Source: Amycolatopsis jiangsuensis | GTDB taxonomy: Bacteria > Actinomycetota > Actinomycetes > Mycobacteriales > Pseudonocardiaceae | NCBI RefSeq assembly: GCF_014204865.1 | Contig: NZ_JACHMG010000001.1 | Location: forward strand, 7,838,501 to 7,902,500 | Length of the DNA: 64,000 nt | Direction of reading: 5' to 3' | In this document: piece after piece, positions 43,467 through 52,162 of the stretch | How positions within the stretch are numbered: the first letter of the stretch is position 1 | Layout: each line of letters begins with the position of its first letter | Program-made: the position numbers and the translations under genes | Notes under the pieces: generated by a model | The model's input: the letters and a program-made list of their open reading frames with translations, nothing else | The model's database searches: none | What the model was told of the DNA's origin: nothing

Positions 43467-44681
43467 ATGAGCACACCTGAAGCCGGTGGTCCGCTGAGAG
43501 GGACCAGGGTGATCGAGCTCGGCACAGTGGTGGCCGGGCCGTTCGCCGGACGCGTCCTCGCCGACTTCGGTGCGGACGTCATCAAGATCGAGGCGCCGGA
43601 CCGGCCGGATCCGCTGCGCGACTGGGGCCAGGCCGCGTACAGGGGCCACCGGTTGTGGTGGACAGTGCACGCGCGCAACAAACGGTGCGTCACCCTGGAC
43701 CTGCGGTCGCGGCGTGGTCAGGACTTGCTGCTCGAATTGGTCGCGACTGCCGATGTGCTGATCGAGAACTTCCGGCCGGGCACGCTTGAACGCTGGAATC
43801 TCGGCTGGGAGCGGCTTCGGACGGTCAACCGGGGCCTGGTCCTGGCGCGGCTGTCCGGCTACGGCCAGACCGGGCCGTACGCTGGCCGGCCAGGCTACGC
43901 GTCGGTGGCCGAAGCGATGAGCGGGCTGCGGGCGATCAACGGCCATCCCGGTGAGGCACCACCGAGGATGGCGGTGTCGCTGGGCGATTCGCTGGGCGGA
44001 ATGGTAGCCGTACAGGGCGTGCTGGCCGCGCTGCTGCACCGTGCGCAGACCGGGGAGGGCCAGGTCGTCGACATCGCGCTGACCGAGGCCTGCTTGGCGG
44101 TGACCGAGTCGCTGGTCCCGGAATACGACCGGCTGGGCCGGGTTCGCCGACCGGGCGGCACCCGCCTGGACGGGATCGCTCCGTCTAATCTTTTCCGCTC
44201 CGCGGACGGGCAGTGGGTCATCGTCGCCGCCAACCAGGACACGATCTTCCGGCGGCTGTGCACGGTAATGGGCAAGCCCGAGCTGGCCGACGATCCGCGT
44301 TTCGCCGACCATCGGGCACGGGGCGAGAACCAGGACGAGATCGACGACCTCGTGGCCGAATGGGTGTCCGCCCGTACGGCGAGCGAGGTGGCCGCACGGC
44401 TGGAGGAAGCCGGAGTCGTGGTGGGGCAGGTGTACACGGCCGCCGACATCGTCGCCGATCCGCACTTCCGTGCGCGCGGCGCGCTGGTCTCCCACCACGA
44501 TGAGCGGGTGGACGACGACGTGCTCGGGCCGGGAATCGTCCCCGTCTTCTCCCGCACACCTGGCCGGGTGCGCTGGGCAGGCCCGCCGGAGCCCGGGACG
44601 CACAACGACGAGGTCTACCGGGAACTGCTCGGGCTGACCGCGGACGATCTCGAAGATTTGGCTAAGGAAGGTGTCGTATGA
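43467..44681 (+). CDS. Family III (CaiB/BaiF) CoA transferase
   Basis: A 404-residue enzyme: GTRVIELGTVVAGPFAGRVL, GADVIKIEAPDRPDPLRDWG, LIENFRPGTLERWNLGWERL, RLSGYGQTGPYAGRPGYASV and AVSLGDSLGGMVAVQG, where the Asp near residue 174 is the expected nucleophile. These cytoplasmic dimers move CoA between carboxylic acids, often succinyl-CoA to a dicarboxylate. It overlaps the next gene, an HMG-CoA-lyase-type enzyme, by 4 bp. The pair suggests activation and cleavage of a branched hydroxy-dicarboxylate such as a citramalate- or hydroxymethylglutarate-like acid; this is inference. Confidence 0.9.
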   Translation: MSTPEAGGPLRGTRVIELGTVVAGPFAGRVLADFGADVIKIEAPDRPDPLRDWGQAAYRGHRLWWTVHARNKRCVTLDLRSRRGQDLLLELVATADVLIENFRPGTLERWNLGWERLRTVNRGLVLARLSGYGQTGPYAGRPGYASVAEAMSGLRAINGHPGEAPPRMAVSLGDSLGGMVAVQGVLAALLHRAQTGEGQVVDIALTEACLAVTESLVPEYDRLGRVRRPGGTRLDGIAPSNLFRSADGQWVIVAANQDTIFRRLCTVMGKPELADDPRFADHRARGENQDEIDDLVAEWVSARTASEVAARLEEAGVVVGQVYTAADIVADPHFRARGALVSHHDERVDDDVLGPGIVPVFSRTPGRVRWAGPPEPGTHNDEVYRELLGLTADDLEDLAKEGVV

Positions 44682-45604
44682 CCGGGCCTCTGCGTGTACC
44701 CGAGTCGATCCGGCTGCGCGAGGTCGGCCTTCGGGACGGCCTGCAGATCGAGCAGCCCATCCCGACGGCGGCGAAGCTGAGACTGCTGGAAGCCCTCGTC
44801 GCGACCGGTGCGCGGCGTATCGAGGCGACCGCGTTCGTGTCGCCCAAAGCGGTGCCCGCGCTCGCCGATGCGGAAGAGGTTGCCGCGCATCTTTCCGAGT
44901 ACCCGGGAATCGAGTTCTCGGCACTGGTCGCCAACCCTCGTGGCGCACACCGGGCGGTCGACGCCGGCGTGACGGCGTTGGAATACGTGGTTTCGGCCTC
45001 GGACGGGCACAGTCTGGCCAACGCTCACCGCACCACCGCACAAGCGTTGGACCAAGTCGGCGAAGTGGCGTCGGTCGTCCACGGTGCCGGCGGTACCTGT
45101 GAGGTCATCATCGCCGTGGCCTGGGATGATCCTTTCGACGGGCCCACCCCGCCGGGCGGCGTCGTGGCACTCGCCCGGCGGGCGGTGGACAGCGGAGCGG
45201 ACCGGCTCTGCCTCGGCGACACGATCGGTACGACGACCCCGGTGCGGATGGCCGAGCTGGTGACCGCTGTCCGGACGACTTGCCAGGGGACCCCGCTCGG
45301 CGTGCACCTGCACGACACCCGCGGCGCGGGCTTGGCGACCGCGCTGGCCGCGATGCAGATCGGCGTACTGGACCTCGACGCGTCGATCGGAGGACTCGGC
45401 GGATGCCCCTTCGCTCCTGGAGCCAGCGGCAACATCGCTACCGAGGAGCTCGCCTTCCTGTGCCGCGAGTGCGGCATTGAGACCGGGCTTGACCTGGAGC
45501 GGCTGCGTGCTGCCGCGGCACTGGCGCAGGAGGTCGTCGGCCGGCCGCTGGAGAGCGGCGTGCTGCGCGCCGGCGACCGGTCTCTCGCAGCCGTGCGCCG
45601 TTGA
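44678..45604 (+). CDS. HMG-CoA-lyase-family enzyme
   Basis: A 308-residue TIM-barrel lyase. Landmarks: IRLREVGLRDGLQIEQPIPT, FVSPKAVPALADAEEV, LCLGDTIGTTTPVRMAELVT, GVHLHDTRGAGLATALA (metal histidines), and the signature GGLGGCPFAPGASGNIATEE with the catalytic cysteine. The reaction is retro-Claisen cleavage of a 3-hydroxy-3-methyl acyl-CoA to acetyl-CoA (or a homologue) and a keto acid. The partner CoA transferase directly upstream implies a CoA-ester substrate made by that gene. The bacterial leucine pathway enzyme is similar, but its usual acyl-CoA dehydrogenase and carboxylase partners are absent. Confidence 0.9.
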   Translation: MTGPLRVPESIRLREVGLRDGLQIEQPIPTAAKLRLLEALVATGARRIEATAFVSPKAVPALADAEEVAAHLSEYPGIEFSALVANPRGAHRAVDAGVTALEYVVSASDGHSLANAHRTTAQALDQVGEVASVVHGAGGTCEVIIAVAWDDPFDGPTPPGGVVALARRAVDSGADRLCLGDTIGTTTPVRMAELVTAVRTTCQGTPLGVHLHDTRGAGLATALAAMQIGVLDLDASIGGLGGCPFAPGASGNIATEELAFLCRECGIETGLDLERLRAAAALAQEVVGRPLESGVLRAGDRSLAAVRR

Positions 45605-45657
45605 TCTCAGCCGTGCCCACCTTTGCCCAAAACAAGGGGAACCGACGATGTGGGCGT

Positions 45658-46104
45658 GACCCGTTTTGGCGGACATCCGAGATCAGGATGCGTGTGCCTC
45701 CGGAAGGATGTCGTTCATCATGGAGACTATGGGCAAGAAGCCGCTTCGGGCTCGGCGTTCGTTCACGCGGGATTTCAATGAGGCTTATTCACCGTGGATA
45801 AGCCTCACGGGGTGCGTTTATCGATGGGACGTAAAGGAGAATGCTGGGACAACGCGGTCACCGAGTTGTTCTTCGCCACAATCAAAACCGAACTGATCGA
45901 CCGGCATGGCTGGCCGACGCGGACCGCCGCCCACAAGGCGATCTTCGTAGACATCGAGGCCTGGTACAACACCCGCCGACGGCACTCCCGCCTCGGCTAC
46001 CTCAGCCCCGACGCTTACGAAACCAACTACCACGCGACCGAAGACACCACCAAACGTCAGGTAGCCTGACACCGCCGCACCGACCCTGTTCGTCAAAACG
46101 GGTC
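45658..46104 (+). mobile_element. IS3-family element remnant (internally deleted)
   Basis: GACCCGTTTTGGCGGAC (45658-45674) and the reverse complement GACCCGTTTTGACGAAC at 46088-46104 are imperfect terminal repeats (15 of 17). Between them are an orfA start-like stretch (LRARRSFTRDFNEA) and the end of an orfB integrase. At 447 bp it is about a third of a full IS3 element, so the catalytic middle is deleted. No clear target duplication is visible. Confidence 0.75.
45794..46069 (+). pseudogene. IS3-family orfB integrase, C-terminal fragment
   Basis: It reads SMGRKGECWDNAVTELFFAT, IKTELIDRHGWPTRTAAHKA, EAWYNTRRRHSRLGYLSPDA: the last catalytic block (DNA..E) and tail of an IS3 transposase. The first two catalytic aspartates are absent because of an internal deletion; the preceding 60 bases derive from orfA. 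Not active. Confidence 0.8.
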
Positions 46105-46114
46105 GGCCCCGCCG

Positions 46115-46279
46115 ATGCCGGTGACCGTGCTGCACGACTCCGAGAAGCAGTTCGATTGCGCGGTTCATGAGGGCTACGGCCTGTCCGAGATGTTACCGGT
46201 CGCCTCGCCCAACCAGCCGGGCCACGAGTGCAAGCCGGACACGATTGGTTCCCGTGCCAGCTGCGAAATGCGGGCTTGA
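46115..46279 (+). pseudogene. Acyl-CoA ligase fragment at IS edge
   Basis: A 54-residue stretch, TVLHDSEKQFDCAVHEGYGL then SEMLPVASPNQPGHECKPDT and IGSRASCEMRA, matches the A5 region of long-chain acyl-CoA ligases. It begins 10 bp inside from the IS3 remnant's right end and stops at TGA 46277. The rest of the ligase is gone, presumably removed with the IS rearrangement. Confidence 0.6.
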
Positions 46280-46367
46280 GCGAGCAAGTCGGTGCGGAGG
46301 TCATACTCAAACCGCGCCGAGCGGTGTTCCCGCCGAAAACGCGAACTGGAGAACTCGAGGTGGGGGC

Positions 46368-47636
46368 TCACTCGCCATTCGGCTGCGCGGCAAGCCAATG
46401 GTCGAGCTCCAGTGCCAGATGCACCGCGAGTGGACGCTCCGAGGAAGGGCGGGGCAGGAGGCTCTCCGCACGGGCAAGCCGGTTCAAAACGGTATTGCGG
46501 TGCGTGAACAATTCCTTCGCGGTGCTGGTCGCATTGCGTTCATGACGCAGGTACGCGAGCATCGTTTCCCGGATTTCGCGCCGTTCGCCCATCAGACCGC
46601 CCAGCGTCTGCTGGAGGAAATGCCTGACCCGGTCGGGATCGACGCTGGCGAGCACGACCACCTCGATGTCCTCGTAACTGGTGAAACGTGGTGGCTCCGG
46701 CAGGCGCTGCGCGAGTTTTCGCGCGTCGATCGCCTGGCGGTGCGTGAGGCCGAAACCGGCCATCCCGTACGCGCTAGCCCCGATGGCCACGTGGATCGGC
46801 CGCTCGATGACGGTGACGGCGTCGCGCAGCGCGCGGAGGTTCAGCGGCGACGGCGCATGCGACCAAGCCCACAGGCTGCTGCCGCTCACCGGCAGTGCGA
46901 GCGGACGACCGGCACCGGCCGCACGAGCCAGCTGGTTCGCGGTCTTCTCCAGGCTGCCCTGGTCGACCTCGCCATCGGCCCACAACACAAAACCGATGTG
47001 CTGCGCCGCCAGCTCGTAGCCGAGACGCTTGGCGGCGCGCTCTTGGGTGATCGGCGCTCCGTCCAGGATCAGGCGCACCGTTTCCAGCCGCATCGATGTC
47101 CCGTCGCTGCGCAACTGGTCACGTTCGAGGCTCACCTGCGCCTCAACGTTGACGAGAATGTCGTCGAGGAAACCGAAATAGGAGCGCGCGGTGGCGTCCA
47201 GTGCTTCACCGAGGACACCGGACCACTCCGGCTTGCCCGCGCTCATGGTGCACAGCGTCCGCATCCAGCCGAGCCAGCTCGTGTTCTGGCCTTGCCGATA
47301 TCCCGTCCACAGCACCTCCCTGTCTAGTCCGCGGCGGATGACGTCCCTGGCGATCTCCAGTGCCTCCGGTGTCAGATCGGTCCCCACCGGCTCACCGGGA
47401 TACCGGGCCATGGTGACTAGCCATCGCGTGATGTTGGCGTTGCTGGTGGCCCGCGCCGATGCGGCGAGGTCCGCGTCCGCGTCCACAACCGGTAAGGCGT
47501 CGAGAATGGCCTGGCCGGTGGCTGCGAACAATTCCGCCGGGTCGTGGAGCAGGTGCTGTGCTGTGGTGGCCACCAGCTCGGCTGCAGGCCCGCTCAACGG
47601 CTCCCATCTCGGTGGTGGCACCTCGCGATTGTGCAT
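46368..47636 (-). CDS. PucR/CdaR-type helix-turn-helix regulator
   Basis: A 422-residue regulator. The N-terminal part (LVATTAQHLLHDPAELFAAT, EIARDVIRRGLDREVLWTGY) is the sensor region common to actinomycete PucR-like proteins. The middle holds a GGDEF-like fold remnant (VAIGASAYGMAGFGLTHRQA). The C-terminal HTH_30 is clear: ETMLAYLRHERNATSTAKEL then FTHRNTVLNRLARAESLLPR. ATG at 47636 is chosen; GTG at 47675 is an alternative. It is divergent from an ALDH gene at 49326 but an IS701-type element now separates them, so it probably once controlled that gene directly. Confidence 0.85.
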   Translation of the reverse strand: MHNREVPPPRWEPLSGPAAELVATTAQHLLHDPAELFAATGQAILDALPVVDADADLAASARATSNANITRWLVTMARYPGEPVGTDLTPEALEIARDVIRRGLDREVLWTGYRQGQNTSWLGWMRTLCTMSAGKPEWSGVLGEALDATARSYFGFLDDILVNVEAQVSLERDQLRSDGTSMRLETVRLILDGAPITQERAAKRLGYELAAQHIGFVLWADGEVDQGSLEKTANQLARAAGAGRPLALPVSGSSLWAWSHAPSPLNLRALRDAVTVIERPIHVAIGASAYGMAGFGLTHRQAIDARKLAQRLPEPPRFTSYEDIEVVVLASVDPDRVRHFLQQTLGGLMGERREIRETMLAYLRHERNATSTAKELFTHRNTVLNRLARAESLLPRPSSERPLAVHLALELDHWLAAQPNGE

Positions 47637-47715
47637 GGTGCACACCGGGCTGTCAAAAGTATCCACCACGCCCACCTGCCGGGACCGTTGGGCTGGGTTT
47701 GCCCAGGGCGTGCTT

Positions 47716-49173
47716 GTAGTGCTTTGTTAGGTGTGTCGTTGTGGCTGGTCAGGTGGTTGATGTGATCTCCTGTGCGGGTGCTTTCGGAGGAGATGGACGA
47801 GGTTCGTCCGGTGATCGAACAGTTCGCTGAGCGGATGTTCGGTGGGTTCGCGCGGCGTGATCAGCGGGGGAAAGGTGAGCTGTATCTGCGTGGGCTGATG
47901 CTGGACGGCAAACGCAAGTCGATGCAGCCGATGGCGCAGCGGCTTGAGGTCGATCATCAGCAGTTGCAGCAGTTCGTCACCACCTCGACCTGGGAACACG
48001 TCGAGGTCCGGCGACGCCTGACCGGATGGGCCGGGGAGTTCATCGCCCCGGATGCCCTGGTCATCGATGACACCGGGTTTCCCAAGGACGGCAAGGATTC
48101 CCCAGGTGTGGCGCGGATGTATTGCGGTGCGCTGGGCAAAACGGGGAATTGCCAGGTCGGGGTGAGCGTGCACGCGGTCACCGACTGGGCCTCGGCCGCG
48201 ATCGACTGGCGGCTGTTCCTGCCCGAGTCCTGGGACGACGAGAAAGCAACCGACGGCGGGGCCGCGGCCGAGATCCGGCGTCGGCGGGTACGCAGTGCGA
48301 TCCCAGACGAACTGCGACATCGGGAGAAGTGGCGGCTGGCGCTGGACATGCTCGACGAGGTCATCGGTGAGTGGGGACTGCCGAGCCGGCCGGTGGTGGC
48401 CGACGCCGGCTACGGCGACGCCACCGAATTCCGGCTCGGCCTGACCGAACGTGGCCTGACCTACGCCCTCGCCGTCAGCCCGACCGCGACCGCCCACCCC
48501 GCCGAGGCCGCGCCGGTGACCCCGGCCTGGAAGGGCACCGGCCGCCCGCCACAGCCGCGCTACCCCGACCCGCCACAGGACCTGAAATCCCTCGCGATGG
48601 CCGCCGGACGATCAGCAGGCCGGTACGTCCTCTGGCGACACGGATCACGCAAGACTCCCGGCAACCCCACCGCGAGCATGCGCTCCCGGTTCCTCGCGCT
48701 GCGCATCCGCCCAGCTAACCGCAACATCCCCCGCGACAGCGACGGCAGCCTGCCCGAATGCTGGCTGCTGGCCGAGTGGCCTCCCGGCGCACCCGAGCCC
48801 ACCGACTACTGGCTCTCCACCCTCCCTGCCGACACGAAACTGCGGGACCTGGTCCGGCTGGCCAAAATCCGCTGGCGCATCGAACACGACTACCGCGAAC
48901 TCAAAGACGGCCTCGGCCTGGACCACTTCGAAGGCCGCTCCTGGCTCGGCTGGCACCGCCACGTCACCCTCGCCGCCGTCGCCCAGGCCATCTGCACCCA
49001 GCTCCGCCGCACCCCAAAAGCCCCTGCGCAGGCCTGACCCTCTACGCAGTCCTGCGCGAACTCCAGACCCTGCTCGCGGCCTGGACCGGCACCTGCCACA
49101 CCTGCCGACAACCCATCCAGCCCCGAACACCACCACAGAAACCCCAACTCAACAGCACCTAACAAAGCACTAC
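47716..49173 (+). mobile_element. IS701-type insertion sequence, complete
   Basis: GTAGTGCTTTGTTAGGTG at 47716-47733 is repeated perfectly inverted at 49156-49173, bounding one transposase gene (47772-49037). Length about 1.46 kb. Outside the repeats I see no convincing target duplication. It separates a PucR regulator from the ALDH gene. Confidence 0.85.
47772..49037 (+). CDS. IS701-type DDE transposase
   Basis: A 421-residue transposase. Catalytic residues fit the DDE pattern: LVIDDTGFPKDGKDSPGVAR (first Asp), PVVADAGYGDATEFRLGL (second Asp) and KIRWRIEHDYRELKDGLGLD followed by HFEGRSWLGWHRH (Glu). The GTG start at 47772 gives the family N-terminus; ATG at 47793 (MDEVRPVIEQ) is also possible. 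The frame is intact and both terminal repeats are present, so the element may be active. The last 120 bp of the element after the stop carry no other gene. Confidence 0.92.
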   Translation: MRVLSEEMDEVRPVIEQFAERMFGGFARRDQRGKGELYLRGLMLDGKRKSMQPMAQRLEVDHQQLQQFVTTSTWEHVEVRRRLTGWAGEFIAPDALVIDDTGFPKDGKDSPGVARMYCGALGKTGNCQVGVSVHAVTDWASAAIDWRLFLPESWDDEKATDGGAAAEIRRRRVRSAIPDELRHREKWRLALDMLDEVIGEWGLPSRPVVADAGYGDATEFRLGLTERGLTYALAVSPTATAHPAEAAPVTPAWKGTGRPPQPRYPDPPQDLKSLAMAAGRSAGRYVLWRHGSRKTPGNPTASMRSRFLALRIRPANRNIPRDSDGSLPECWLLAEWPPGAPEPTDYWLSTLPADTKLRDLVRLAKIRWRIEHDYRELKDGLGLDHFEGRSWLGWHRHVTLAAVAQAICTQLRRTPKAPAQA

Positions 49174-49325
49174 TAGGCACTGTGCACAAGAGAGATCGAA
49201 AAATCTGTGCACTGTATTGTGCAGTTTGCCCGTACGCTCCAACCTGGCAGGTGTTGCGGCGCAGGTAACCGGACCCGGGCAGGACGGGCGCGCCACCCCA
49301 CCCATCCGCCCATTGTCAGGAGAGT

Positions 49326-50684
49326 ATGTTCGTGATCGACATCAGTGAGATCGACCGGATTTTCCACGGCCTGCACGGTCGTCGTCGCGCAATGCGCCAC
49401 ACCACCGCCGCCGAGCGCATCGAGCGGCTCGAGCGACTACGTCGCGAGCTCCTTGCTCGCCAGGAGGACATCGCCCGGGCGATCAACGCCGACCTCGGAC
49501 GTCCGATCGAGGATCGCTCGGAGGTGGCCGCACTACAGTCCAACATCGACAAGGCCAGGGACAACCTGGCCGCCTGGATGCAGCCGCAGCCGGTCGAGAA
49601 GTCGCCATCGTCGCCGGAGGCGGAGCGCGTGTTCGTGAAGTACGAACCACGGGGAGTTGTTCTGCTCTTCTCGACCTGGAATTTCCCCCTCAGCATGTTC
49701 TTCTCGCCGCTTATCCAGGCGGTCAGCGCCGGCAACGTGGTGCTCGCCAAGCCGAACCCGGTGACCCCGGCGACCGCGGTAGTGATCGAGGAGATCGTGC
49801 GCGCGGTGTTCGACGAGCGCGAGGTCGCGGTGATCAACGCCGATGAGATCGCTACCCCGGACGGTCCGCGCGATGCGAACGACATCGTACTGGACCTCCC
49901 AGTCGATCACATCTTCCTCACCGGAAGCCCCCGGGTGGGCAGGATCATCGTGGAGAAGGCCGCCCAGCACATGGCGTCGTTCACACTGGAATTGGGCGGC
50001 AAAAACCCGGCCATCGTTGACCGGACCGCCGACCTCGACCATGTCGCCGAGGTGTTCGTGACAGGGAAGCTGTTCAACCACGGGCAGAACTGCCTCGCGG
50101 TCGACTACGCGTGGGTACCCGAGGCGCTGCGCGACCAGCTCGTCGAGAAGTATGTCGCGGCAGTCCGAAAACAGTACTACGAGGACGGTGTCTACCGGTG
50201 GCGCCAGGACAGCCGCCTGGTCGACAAGCGCAACTACGAGCGGGTCAAGGGCTACCTCGACGAAGCGATCGCCGCCGGTGCAAAGGTAGCTTTCGGGGGC
50301 GGTACCGACCCGGAAAACTTCGTGATCGAGCCGACCGTTCTGGTCGACGTCCCGGCGGGCAGTAGGATCATCCAGGAGGAGCTGTTCGCGCCGATCCTCC
50401 CGGTGCTGACCTACGTGGACGAAGAAGAAATCTACGAGTACGTCGACTCCCTCGGCAAGCCGCTCGGTCTCTCCGTGCACTCCCGGGATGAGGCTTTCAT
50501 TCAGCGCGTTCTTGACAACACGACCTCTGGTGGCGTGACCATCAACGGGAGCAACCTCCACTGGTCCGAGGAGAACCTCCCGTTCGGCGGGGTCAACAGC
50601 TCCGGTTTCGGTCGATACCACGGCATCTGGGGCTTCAAGGAGCTGTCCCACCCGCGCGCGGTCTTCCACGCCGCCGTCCGATGA
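49326..50684 (+). CDS. Aldehyde dehydrogenase (coniferyl-aldehyde/class 3 type)
   Basis: A 452-residue ALDH of the shorter class 3 form. Landmarks: FSTWNFPLSMFFSPLIQAVS, HIFLTGSPRVGRIIVEKAAQ, FTLELGGKNPAIVDRTADLD (catalytic Glu) and LFNHGQNCLAVDYAWVPEAL (catalytic Cys), with LPFGGVNSSGFGRYHG near the end. Such enzymes oxidise aromatic or fatty aldehydes with NAD(P)+. GTCAGGAG precedes ATG at 49326. The upstream 150 bp adjoin the IS701-type element, which may have replaced or supplied its promoter. A PucR regulator beyond the IS is the likely former controller. Confidence 0.92.
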   Translation: MFVIDISEIDRIFHGLHGRRRAMRHTTAAERIERLERLRRELLARQEDIARAINADLGRPIEDRSEVAALQSNIDKARDNLAAWMQPQPVEKSPSSPEAERVFVKYEPRGVVLLFSTWNFPLSMFFSPLIQAVSAGNVVLAKPNPVTPATAVVIEEIVRAVFDEREVAVINADEIATPDGPRDANDIVLDLPVDHIFLTGSPRVGRIIVEKAAQHMASFTLELGGKNPAIVDRTADLDHVAEVFVTGKLFNHGQNCLAVDYAWVPEALRDQLVEKYVAAVRKQYYEDGVYRWRQDSRLVDKRNYERVKGYLDEAIAAGAKVAFGGGTDPENFVIEPTVLVDVPAGSRIIQEELFAPILPVLTYVDEEEIYEYVDSLGKPLGLSVHSRDEAFIQRVLDNTTSGGVTINGSNLHWSEENLPFGGVNSSGFGRYHGIWGFKELSHPRAVFHAAVR

Positions 50685-51164
50685 CCGGGTCGTGGCCGGC
50701 GCGTCCGGTGGCGAGCCGGCCATGTTGGACATACCGGCCGCGCATGACCATCGACTTGCGCAGTCGTGATTCGCTTTTTTGCAAGGTTGTCGGCGAGGTC
50801 GGGCTACGGACCGGCGAGAACACCGCTCCGTGGCCCGACGGAGGACACCAGCTTTCGGACCCGGCCATCCGCCACCTGTGCGGAGAGCTCGGCACCGATG
50901 TCGGCCAGCTCCCCGCCCTCTGTCGGCACTATGTGGGCACAGCGTCGCGTCCTGCTTATGATTCCGCCCCCGAAAAGCCCTTGGGACGTGCGGGCGTCAA
51001 GCGAAGTGTCTGGGCAGTGAACCGACCGGTGGATACCCGAACCGCCGGATCGACAGGCAGGCCCCGAAGGTTTGCGACCGCCTGCATTGACCGGTTGTGC
51101 GGTGCCCAGCGCTGGTCGAAACCGAATTGCCGGCACAGACGCTTCCGACCGCGCGTGCGGGATT
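50685..51164. other. Gap without a recognisable gene
   Basis: One plus-strand frame is open from ATG 50744 to 51193 (MTIDLRSRDSLFCKVVGEVG and on), but its later half is arginine-rich and its composition looks non-coding. It overlaps the IS256 fragment. I see no family match, RNA gene or strong repeat. It may be decayed sequence between mobile elements. Confidence 0.3.
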
Positions 51165-51635
51165 TCACCCCGACGCCCCGTAGATTTCGCTGAAATGCGT
51201 AGAAATTTCACCGGTCGTCATCCCCTTGGCGTAGAGAGATAAGACGACTTCGTCCACGCCGGTCAGCCGGCGCTGGCGTTTTTTCACGATCTGCGGCTCG
51301 AACGTCGATTCCCGATCCCGCGGGACCTCGATATCCACCTGACCGACAGCGTCGGTCACCACGGTCTTCGACCGCGTCACGGTCCGCACGTTCGTCGAGT
51401 CCCGGCCCTCCTCGGCACGATTTTTCTCATGCCCGAGATGCTCGGTCATCTCCTCGTTCAGTGCCGCTTCCAACACGTTCTTGGTGAACAGCTTCAGCAG
51501 CCCGTCCGGGCCGGTCAGCTCCAGCCCGCGAGCCTTCGTCTCGGCCACCATCGCCGTCGCAGCGGCCTGCTCCGGCGACAGCTCTCGCGCCGGCTTCTTC
51601 TCACTTCCACGAAGCCTCATAGGGTTCGATGTCAT
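51165..51635 (-). pseudogene. IS256-family transposase, N-terminal fragment
   Basis: A 156-codon frame: GPDGLLKLFTKNVLEAALNE, EMTEHLGHEKNRAEEGRDST, VDIEVPRDRESTFEPQIVKK, QRRLTGVDEVVLSLYAKGMT and TGEISTHFSEIYGASG then a stop. This is the first 40% of an IS256 transposase, lacking all DDE residues. No matching remainder adjoins it. It differs in sequence from the complete IS256-type element at 57564. Confidence 0.82.
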
Positions 51636-51638
51636 CAC

Positions 51639-52162
51639 TCACAGTGCCCATCTCGCCGGACCTCGGCCCGGCGTGCCAGGCCAGAAACGCCGTTCACGAG
51701 CGGCGCGGTGGCCCACTGCACGCGCGGGCCCACGGCTGACTGCGCCGCGAGCCCGCGACGGAGCTGCACGCATGACTTGCTCCTCCGCCTTGCTTGTCGT
51801 CGGTGTCCATCGACACGCCGAGCATCTGGTCCACGGCTTATTCGCCCAGGTAGTTGTCGTACATGCTGAGCGGGCCCGCTTGGTGTAGGGGCAGCTCCGT
51901 GTTTACCCAGCGCTTGAAACAGACCGCGCCCCAGCACTCGGAGTCGGTGGTCAGCTCAAACTGTTCCTGCTTCCGTTTGGCCCGGTCCCGGACGCTTCTG
52001 GCGCGCGGTCAGCTCGGTCCTCGCGTCGGCCGTTAACAGGCGACACGTACACGACACCTCCCACTACTGTGCGTAGCATTGCGTGAGGTCCTCGGGCCTT
52101 ACGCAACTATGCGCGAGGGCCTTGCCGGCTGTCGGTTCGCTGGGCAGCAGCGCACGGCTTCA
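51639..52162. other. Gap with a possible minus-strand coding remnant
   Basis: On the minus strand, about 51990-51849, a frame without a start codon reads RDRAKRKQEQFELTTDSECW then GAVCFKRWVNTELPLHQAGP and LSMYDNYLGE before TAA. It looks like protein sequence, but I do not recognise it. Near 52079-52106, TTGCGTGAGG and CCTTACGCAA form a near-perfect inverted repeat just beyond the XRE gene's 3' end. The rest of the gap shows nothing. Confidence 0.3.

Noticed and set aside
50744..51193. Possible protein gene MTIDLRSRDSLFCKVV...
   Set aside because: No family, arginine-rich end, overlap with an IS256 fragment and no RBS; left as an unassigned gap.
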